From contig CAWVSL010000062.1 in the NCBI GenBank assembly GCA_963933115.1, positions 1 to 10,511 on the forward strand: a DNA stretch of 10,511 nt. The letters are read 5' to 3'. Positions 5,857-10,511 of the stretch are shown in pieces. Source of the DNA: JALJPB01 sp963933115. GTDB taxonomy: Bacteria > Pseudomonadota > Gammaproteobacteria > Enterobacterales > Alteromonadaceae. Every line of letters starts with the position of its first letter. Position 1 is the stretch's first letter. The translations under genes were made by a program, and so were the position numbers. The notes under the pieces were generated by a model that saw only the letters and a program-made list of their open reading frames with translations, was not told where the DNA came from and did not search any database.

Positions 5857-6651
5857 TTAGCTATCTGCTGTCATTGCTAATACAGTTGCAATATCAAGTG
5901 TTTTAGTAAAGGGGATAAAATCACTTGTTCTCTCAATCCTTGCTAATACCGCCATACGGTCAGAAAGTTCATTACCTTCAATGTTAGCGTGTCCTTTTAC
6001 GTGGCTAATCGTTAATTGATTTTTTAATGGTTGATATAAACTAAAGCATTTTTTTATTAATTCGAGGTTTTTTATCTCCTCACCTTTACCGCGAGTCCAA
6101 CCTTTTGCTTGCCAGCCTTTTGCCCATTTAGTGATGCAATCAATAGAATACTTTGAGTCAGAAAGTACTTGTACTTTTTTATTTTGAGCTATGTACTTTT
6201 GAGCAATCTCAAAGGATTTCAGTAGCCCGTTGAGTTCGGCAGTATTATTAGTACCGTTGGCTTGATAAAGGCCATACCAAAGCGACGTCAGCTGTGTTTT
6301 TTCATTAATATTTTCATAAATGGCAATGCCAGTACCTGATTTTCCAGGGTTAGGTGAGCAAGCACCATCACAGTAGATGTTAATATCTGCTGTACTACTA
6401 TTGCCGCCAAGCTCAGTTTTATTAACACCTGGCGTCGTATTATGGGAGTGGCTACTCGGTGACTTATTCATGGAACGACGCATCAGTGCTTTGGTATAAC
6501 TTGATTGAAAGGCCGCTTCAGCTTCAGCTTTAGAAGGAAACCCCATAAATTGTGCATCAGCTCGCCCATCGGTTTCACTTTTAGCCGCAGGCCAAGAGTC
6601 ATAGATACCTGGTTTAATGCCTTTCCATACCACGTAATACTTTTTACTCAT
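5857..6651 (-). CDS. rnhA: ribonuclease HI with N-terminal hybrid-binding (viroplasmin-type) domain
   Basis: Degrades RNA in RNA:DNA hybrids, removing R-loops and primers. Residues 3-52 form the RNaseH1_N/caulimovirus viroplasmin domain (YYVVWKGIKPGIYDSW, FMGFPSKAEAEAAF), which binds hybrids and is best known from eukaryotic RNase H1. A Ser/Asn-rich linker (60-86) follows, then the catalytic domain (88-240). The metal-binding acidic residues are Asp95 (YCDGACSPNPG), Glu139 (NTAELNG), Asp165 (SDSKYSI) and Asp231 (GNELSDRMA), with the mobile His221 in HVKGHANIEGNE, so it should be active. At 264 residues it is far longer than E. coli RNase HI (155), explained by the extra domain plus a 24-residue C-terminal tail. 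The ATG starts directly on the domain; only a distant AAGAG precedes it. Faces away from the rraA remnant. Confidence 0.92.
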   Translation of the reverse strand: MSKKYYVVWKGIKPGIYDSWPAAKSETDGRADAQFMGFPSKAEAEAAFQSSYTKALMRRSMNKSPSSHSHNTTPGVNKTELGGNSSTADINIYCDGACSPNPGKSGTGIAIYENINEKTQLTSLWYGLYQANGTNNTAELNGLLKSFEIAQKYIAQNKKVQVLSDSKYSIDCITKWAKGWQAKGWTRGKGEEIKNLELIKKCFSLYQPLKNQLTISHVKGHANIEGNELSDRMAVLARIERTSDFIPFTKTLDIATVLAMTADS

Positions 6652-6707
6652 TGTCTTATTATTCTCTTTGATACTTAACCATTGCCATTAGTTTACATTG
6701 TAAGCGG

Positions 6708-6745
6708 CTTTTTTATTGAAAGCTTTAAAAAACTCAATAAAAAAG
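6708..6745. repeat. perfect 12-bp inverted repeat
   Basis: CTTTTTTATTGA (6708-6719) is the exact reverse complement of TCAATAAAAAAG (6734-6745), with a 14-bp loop that contains AAGCTT-like sequence. It lies 57-94 bp upstream of the rnhA start, where it could overlap the rnhA promoter or operator. It is AT-rich, so part of the match may be chance. Confidence 0.5.
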
Positions 6746-6825
6746 TGGTTAAAGACTATAGCTACTGGTCAATAACGAGGAATCAAGAGCGGCAACAAAA
6801 GTATTCAGAAGAGCTTTAAGAAAAC

Positions 6826-6855
6826 AGCAGAACTAGGCGGTTATTTAGCTCTGCT
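6826..6855. repeat. 11-bp imperfect hairpin
   Basis: The arms AGCAGAACTAG (6826-6836) and TTAGCTCTGCT (6845-6855) pair with one A-C mismatch and one G-T wobble, with loop GCGGTTAT. No T-run follows on the plus strand. Possibly an old terminator or leader structure of the decayed downstream gene. Confidence 0.35.
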
Positions 6856-6983
6856 ACAGTGACTATAAAGGTGAGAACCTCCTAAATAATCTTCATATTA
6901 ATTTATTTTTGAAGCATTAGAGGAAATGTTAAACATCAATAATGAGTGAATTTTTGTCCTATATAACGCTATAATTTTGCGTT

Positions 6984-7369
6984 AAATACCCCAAGGTAGC
7001 GCTGTTTGATCTTATTTTTAATCACTATAGGGAAAAAAATCTTTTGGTGGTGAAGTCGTTACGTTAAAATGCTCCGCAGATAACTCTAGAGTCAAAGAGC
7101 TGGTTGCAAGCCTCGGTCATGGTAAAATCATGGTTGTTGATTGTGGTAGGGGGTCTTACATGACGGATGACTTGGCGATATGCTTGTTAAATAAGCCGTT
7201 ACCCATCGCTAAGTACTGAACCGAGGAAAATAGCAAAACCTGGTTCAGGTGCTTTAACTGCTGATTTGACTATTGCTGGTGTCAAAGTAAAACTAGTTGA
7301 TAGGTTTATACGAATAATAATGGCATTACTCTGTCAAAAGAAGCCTATCTGTTCAGTCAAATGAGATAG
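6984..7369 (+). pseudogene. rraA: decayed rraA-like gene (RraA/HMG-aldolase family)
   Basis: Pieces of an RraA-family protein appear in order but in different frames. From 6984 one frame reads KYPKVALF, matching the family's N-terminal KYP. After a frameshift near 7031, a second frame reads GKKSFGGEVVTLKC, ADNSRVKELV and HGKIMVVDCG, up to a TGA at 7217-7219. This matches RraA FGGxxxTVKCxEDN and GxGxVMVVDGGGS, with the normally Gly-rich VVDGGGS changed to VVDCGRGS. From 7221 another frame reads PRKIAKPGSG and DLTIAGVKVKLVD. At 7307 the frame shifts again to YTNNNGITLSKEA (family YADNNGIIIS), ending at TAG 7367-7369. About 30 residues of the core, including the usual GWxGxxIxGxxRD region, are missing. 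RraA proteins bind and inhibit RNase E or act as 4-hydroxy-4-methyl-2-oxoglutarate aldolases; this copy cannot make a normal product. The exact 5' boundary is unclear. Confidence 0.8.
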
Positions 7370-7453
7370 TCAGACCTCTTTATCAAGGCAGGTTATCTCA
7401 AGGGCTTTTATTTAGTTGGCGATGTCAAACTTCACTGTAAATTAAATGAGTAA
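7370..7453 (+). other. short open stretch after the rraA remnant, origin unknown
   Basis: In the same frame as the last rraA fragment, after its TAG, a further 27 codons stay open to TAA at 7451-7453 (SDLFIKAGYLKGFYLVGDVK and onward). It looks protein-like but has no start codon or ribosome binding site, and I cannot match it to a family. It may be the tail of another eroded gene, or chance. The azlC promoter should lie in or near this stretch, but I see no clear one. Confidence 0.25.
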
Positions 7454-7464
7454 TAGGATCACCC

Positions 7465-8193
7465 TTGTTAAAGAAAGACGCATCGTTACATATGGTACTC
7501 AAAGGCTTTTTAGATATGTTGCCACTGAGTTTAGCTGTATTTCCTTGGGGTATTTTATGTGGATCATTAGCTATTCAACGTGACTTTACGCCGCTCGAAG
7601 CCCTACTCATGCCATTAATTGTTTTTGCAGGTTCGGCTCAGTTGGTCGCTACTGAACTCATTGGCCGAAATGTGCCACTAGCGACTATTTTATTTACTAC
7701 CTTTATTATCAGTTCACGGCATTTTTTATATGGGTTAGCGTTAAGAGATAAGCTAAAGGTTTTACCTAGTCGTTGGCGCTTGAGCTTAGGTTTCTTATTA
7801 ACCGATGAACTTTTTGCCTTATCAACCTCTGTGCGCTCACTCAAAGGAAAACTTAGACTAGTTTATGGCGTAGCCGCTGGTGGGAGTTTTTATGTTTTTT
7901 GGTTGTTATGGAATATTATCGGTATTATTGCCGGAAGTTACTTACCTGATTTAACTGAGATAGGCCTAGACTTTGCGATTGCTGTCACTCTGATTGCTTT
8001 GGTTATTCCTACAATTCGTAATATCCCTACATTAGTGACGGTAATTGTCGCCGGTGTTTTTTCTGTTATTTTTAACATCATCAACTGGGAGTTGGGTTTA
8101 ATTGCGGCTTCTCTTTTAGCAATGTTTGGTGGTTATATAACCTTTAGAATTATTGATAGTAAAAAAGCAAAACTCAATCAAGGGAGTCAATAA
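7465..8193 (+). CDS. azlC: AzlC-family branched-chain amino acid export protein (large subunit)
   Basis: A 242-residue membrane protein of the AzlC/YgaZ family, the larger partner of a two-part exporter of branched-chain amino acids (YgaZH exports valine in E. coli; BrnFE in Corynebacterium). Family landmarks are FPWGILCGSLA (26-36), VFAGSAQLVATEL (53-65) in a re-entrant-type segment, SSRHFLYG (83-90) and LLTDELFALS (111-120), followed by several hydrophobic helices to about residue 230 and a basic tail. The start is TTG at 7465: an in-frame TGA lies at 7447-7449, and TAGGAT (7455-7460) sits at Shine-Dalgarno distance. The first in-frame ATG (7492) has no such site but cannot be excluded. Two bp separate it from azlD, so the pair is one operon. 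Substrate is inferred from the family only. Confidence 0.88.
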   Translation: MLKKDASLHMVLKGFLDMLPLSLAVFPWGILCGSLAIQRDFTPLEALLMPLIVFAGSAQLVATELIGRNVPLATILFTTFIISSRHFLYGLALRDKLKVLPSRWRLSLGFLLTDELFALSTSVRSLKGKLRLVYGVAAGGSFYVFWLLWNIIGIIAGSYLPDLTEIGLDFAIAVTLIALVIPTIRNIPTLVTVIVAGVFSVIFNIINWELGLIAASLLAMFGGYITFRIIDSKKAKLNQGSQ

Positions 8194-8195
8194 TT

Positions 8196-8513
8196 ATGAC
8201 GTTACTAACCATTGTCTTAATGGCCATCATAACTTTCATGACAAGGTATTTTTTTCTTCACCCTAGTTTACCCATTAAATTAGGCGCTAAAACTGTTAAG
8301 TTTTTAAGCTTTAGTGCCCCCGCTGTATTAACGGCTATCTGGGTGCCTATTATATTTGTTCGGGAGCATGAGTTAATCTTGTCACCCACTAATCCCTATC
8401 TTATCGGGGCAACCACCGCTATTATTTTTGCGGCCAAGAGCAAGAATATTTATTTGACGCTTAGTGCCGGTATGGTAGTTTTTATTAGTATGAAATTTAT
8501 ATTTTTATACTGA
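8196..8513 (+). CDS. azlD: AzlD-family small subunit of the branched-chain amino acid exporter
   Basis: A 105-residue, very hydrophobic protein with three to four membrane helices (about 2-19, 42-56, 68-81, 86-104). The MTRYFFLHPSLPIKL (15-29) and APAVLTAIWVPIIF (41-54) blocks fit the AzlD/YgaH family. AzlD proteins work only together with AzlC to export branched-chain amino acids across the inner membrane. AGGGAG at 8181-8186, inside the end of azlC, lies nine bases before the ATG, and the gap to azlC is 2 bp, so translation is probably coupled. No intrinsic terminator is seen in the 153 bp after it. Confidence 0.88.
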   Translation: MTLLTIVLMAIITFMTRYFFLHPSLPIKLGAKTVKFLSFSAPAVLTAIWVPIIFVREHELILSPTNPYLIGATTAIIFAAKSKNIYLTLSAGMVVFISMKFIFLY

Positions 8514-8595
8514 TTTTTACGGCTACTTTGTTATTTCTTTTCTTTGAGGTTATAAAGCTATTCATTGACTAATTAATGAGCACTTTAAGACCCGC

Positions 8596-8625
8596 TTACT
8601 GTTTTTTTATGCAAATTGGCATAAT
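8596..8625 (+). promoter_or_regulatory. candidate promoter of the MscS-type gene
   Basis: TTACTG (8596-8601) and CATAAT (8620-8625) are 18 bp apart; overlapping AT-rich hexamers (TAATAT, TATAAA) could also serve as the -10. The leader to ATG 8667 would be about 35 bases. Consensus-based and moderate at best. Confidence 0.35.
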
Positions 8626-8666
8626 ATAAAAGTATGCTTTAATAAAAAGACACAAGGAAAGTATTA

Positions 8667-9548
8667 ATGACCACTTTAATATCAAGTAGCGACTCATCAC
8701 TTAACTCACTTCAGCCGGTAAAGTTACTCAAAGACGAATTTGATCAAATGACAAAAATTTACGATATAGCGATAGAATTTTTTGCCAATTATAGCTTTCA
8801 ATTGTTGGGTGCCTTTATCATTTTTATTTTTGGTTATTACTTAGCCGGTAAAATTGCTGTGGGGGTATTAACCCTATGTGAGAAACAAAAACTTGATATC
8901 ACCTTAAGTCGATTTTTAGCGAATGCGTCAAAGATGGTTATTGTCATTTTTATCACCATCATATCGTTAGCAAAACTTGGGATCAGTGTGACCCCCTTTA
9001 TTGCGGCTATTGGTGCGATCTCTTTAGGTGCAGGCCTAGCATTACAAGGGTTATTAGCGAACTATGCTGCAGGATTTAATATTATTATCATTAGACCTTT
9101 TGTCGTCGGTGATACGATAATGGTGCAAGGTGTTACAGGCGTTGTTAAAGAGGTTTTACTGGCTTATACCATCATTAGAGACCAAGACAACGTTGAGATT
9201 ACTATTCCAAATAAGCATATTGTGGGTGAAATATTACATAACTCAAAACATGATTCATTACTCGAGTTGAATGTCGGTATTGCTTATCATCACAATCCTC
9301 TTGAGGTAGTAAAATTATTAACAGATACCATTGAAGCGCTTGATATTGTTGGTCAGCAAAAGCAGCCACAAATAGGAATTGATGAGTTTTCTGACAGTGC
9401 TATTACTATTGCTATTCGACTATGGACACCAACAGTGAATTTATATCAGGCTAAATTTAAAGCCTATGCAGCGATTTACTTAGCACTTGAAAAAGCAGGA
9501 ATCAATATTCCATTTCCTCAACGAGATGTGCACATTATTCAACCCTAA
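8667..9548 (+). CDS. mscS: MscS-family small-conductance mechanosensitive channel
   Basis: At 293 residues it matches E. coli MscS (286). The three-helix membrane part has TM1 at about 43-63, TM2 at about 88-106 and the pore helix TM3 at about 108-137, with the Gly/Ala-rich packing pattern AAIGAISLGAGLALQG and LLANYAAG. The beta domain follows (RPFVVGDTIMVQGVTGVVKEV, 143-163; ITIPNKHIVGEIL, 178-190), and the alpha/beta vestibule ends in GINIPFPQRDVHI, the usual MscS C-terminus. A homoheptamer in the inner membrane opens under tension to release solutes at osmotic downshock, which suits a marine organism. The N-terminus before TM1 (about 40 residues) is somewhat long. AAGGA nine bases before the ATG supports the start. 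It has its own upstream gap of 153 bp, so is probably separate from azlCD. Confidence 0.93.
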   Translation: MTTLISSSDSSLNSLQPVKLLKDEFDQMTKIYDIAIEFFANYSFQLLGAFIIFIFGYYLAGKIAVGVLTLCEKQKLDITLSRFLANASKMVIVIFITIISLAKLGISVTPFIAAIGAISLGAGLALQGLLANYAAGFNIIIIRPFVVGDTIMVQGVTGVVKEVLLAYTIIRDQDNVEITIPNKHIVGEILHNSKHDSLLELNVGIAYHHNPLEVVKLLTDTIEALDIVGQQKQPQIGIDEFSDSAITIAIRLWTPTVNLYQAKFKAYAAIYLALEKAGINIPFPQRDVHIIQP

Positions 9549-9646
9549 ATGTATTATTGATTGAGATTTCATCTGTCTGCATATTTAATCAAAGGGTTAA
9601 GTGCAAGAAAAACAATCAAAAATACCACTTATGGGTTAGTTATTCC

Positions 9647-9676
9647 TTGTCAGCGATTAAGCTATGCCTTTATGAT
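9647..9676 (+). promoter_or_regulatory. sigma70-type promoter for tapT, with overlapping palindrome
   Basis: TTGTCA (9647-9652) and TATGAT (9671-9676) are 18 bp apart; the leader to ATG 9722 would be about 39 bases. A small hairpin or palindrome, ATGAT-TACG-ATCAT (9672-9685), covers the -10 box and the predicted start point and could be an operator. No terminator for the MscS-type gene is evident in 9549-9646. Confidence 0.5.
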
Positions 9677-9721
9677 TACGATCATCAACCTATGTCTATT
9701 TATTTTAAATGAAACTATCTT

Positions 9722-10511
9722 ATGAATGCTGTTCAACAACTTTACTACTACCGTAAAAGCCTCAGTACTAAGACATACCAAAGTAGAGGGTACCGGGTTA
9801 TTCGTTGTGAATTATGTCGGCTGGCGCAAACGCATTGTATTTGTCAATTTGCGCCAACGGCGTCAACAATAAAACGTATGACGGCTGAAGAGTCCAAGTG
9901 TAGTGCGGGATTCTTATTATTAATGCATGATACCGAAGTATTAAAACCGAGTAATACCGGTAAATTAATCGCAGATCTTGTTAACGAAACCTATGCCTTT
10001 TTGTGGTCACGCACGGTACCAAATCCAGAGCTTTTAGCGGTACTCAACGATCCTCAATGGCAACCTTTTGTCGTTTTTCCATCACAATATGCTGAACAAG
10101 GCAGAGAGGTTATCAACGAAAAGGTTGTTTGTTCTGATGGCAAAAGGCCTTTGTTTATTATGCTTGATGGTAGCTGGCGTGAAGCGAAGAAAATGTTTAG
10201 GAAAAGCCCTTACTTAGCTGGTTTTTCGATAGTATCTTTTGATCCTCAACAGCAATTGACTCAGTTAGATAACAATGAACAGCTCACTTCACGTTATCAA
10301 ATCCGAATTGCCCATGTTGATAATCAGTTTGCCACGGCTGAAGTTGCCGCTCGAGTATTAAGTATGGCCGGAGAACATCATAAAGCGCACTTACTCGATC
10401 TTTGGTTTGATGTCTTTAGTTACCAATATCAAAAAAGTGTTTGTCAAACAAACAAAGGTAATCCACAAGCGATTGAGCATTACCAAGCCTATATTGCTCA
10501 AATCAAATCAA
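9722..10511 (+). CDS. tapT: tRNA-uridine aminocarboxypropyltransferase, DTW-domain (3' end outside the window)
   Basis: 263 codons are visible, with no stop before the edge. It resembles E. coli TapT (YfiP), which transfers the 3-amino-3-carboxypropyl group of S-adenosylmethionine to U47 of tRNAs to give acp3U. Visible marks are an N-terminal cysteine set (Cys29, Cys32, Cys39, Cys41; RCELCRLAQTHCIC), then LLMHDTEVLKPSNTGKLIAD (66-85), AFLWSRT (92-98), PFVVFPSQYAEQGREVI (115-131), LFIMLDGSWREAKKMFRKSP (144-163) and a C-terminal TAEVAARVLSMAGE block. The family's DxTW motif reads DGSW here, a conservative Thr to Ser change. The start is supported by an in-frame TGA at 9710-9712; no Shine-Dalgarno is obvious. 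It is already longer than E. coli TapT (232), so the C-terminus is extended. Confidence 0.92.
   Translation, partial: MNAVQQLYYYRKSLSTKTYQSRGYRVIRCELCRLAQTHCICQFAPTASTIKRMTAEESKCSAGFLLLMHDTEVLKPSNTGKLIADLVNETYAFLWSRTVPNPELLAVLNDPQWQPFVVFPSQYAEQGREVINEKVVCSDGKRPLFIMLDGSWREAKKMFRKSPYLAGFSIVSFDPQQQLTQLDNNEQLTSRYQIRIAHVDNQFATAEVAARVLSMAGEHHKAHLLDLWFDVFSYQYQKSVCQTNKGNPQAIEHYQAYIAQIKS

Larger units (their letters stand above)
6652..6983. other. gene-free interval upstream of rnhA and the rraA remnant
   Basis: No reading frame of useful length with a ribosome binding site was found on either strand. The interval should contain the rnhA promoter (minus strand), but I see no convincing -35/-10 pair. 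It holds two inverted repeats, listed separately at 6708-6745 and 6826-6855. Its right part may include the eroded 5' end of the rraA-like sequence. Confidence 0.6.

Noticed and set aside
6880..6960. Strong SD-like AGGAGG on the minus strand near 6880 and AGGAA-ATG at 6921-6928 on the plus strand as unlisted genes
   Set aside because: The minus-strand site has no start codon at a proper distance. The plus-strand ATG at 6926 opens only seven codons before TGA and is too close to its putative site.
7638..7844. Minus-strand 68-codon frame inside azlC
   Set aside because: It is antisense to a confidently identified membrane protein gene and has no membrane or family features of its own.
1..10511. 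tRNA, rRNA, CRISPR array, insertion sequence or prophage
   Set aside because: No cloverleaf arms, spaced direct repeats, transposase motifs or phage structural genes were seen on either strand.

Overview
The window looks like ordinary chromosome of a low-GC marine gammaproteobacterium. The rsuA, ygjP, tapT, azlCD, mscS and rraA-type sequences are all gammaproteobacterial in character. The AT-rich codon use, together with an RNase HI that carries an N-terminal hybrid-binding domain, suggests Alteromonadales, possibly Colwelliaceae (Colwellia/Thalassotalea type). That placement is inference from memory of family sequences, not a search. No phage, transposon, CRISPR array, rRNA or tRNA is visible.

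Layout. Positions 1-1612 hold the C-terminal part of a CHASE-domain membrane sensor whose histidine-kinase core has lost its key residues. A 45-residue membrane or secreted peptide gene (1799-1936) follows, with its own ribosome binding site and a strong intrinsic terminator, then a perfect 18-bp inverted repeat. A small PspB-like membrane/coiled-coil protein lies on the minus strand (2107-2346). Next come rsuA (+), a ygjP-type metallopeptidase-fold gene (-), a SpoU/TrmH-family RNA methyltransferase (+), an unidentified 399-residue protein (-) and RNase HI (-). The stretch 6652-7464 has no intact gene but contains a clearly recognisable decayed rraA (RraA/HMG-aldolase family), with frameshifts and a missing central part. 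Then come azlC-azlD (branched-chain amino acid export pair), an MscS-type mechanosensitive channel and, running off the right edge, tapT (tRNA acp3U aminocarboxypropyltransferase, DTW domain).

How the genes work together. Three genes modify RNA (rsuA on 16S rRNA, the TrmH-type methyltransferase, tapT on tRNA) and one degrades RNA in RNA:DNA hybrids (rnhA), but they are separate transcription units rather than one pathway. The only clear operon is azlC-azlD, separated by 2 bp. Two convergent gene ends (rsuA/ygjP and TrmH-like/399-residue gene) carry inverted repeats that reach the minus-strand stop codons.

I found no convincing new multi-gene system. The points most worth a second look are the catalytically degenerate CHASE sensor, the short peptide gene, the rraA remnant, the 18-bp inverted repeat and the unidentified 399-residue protein.
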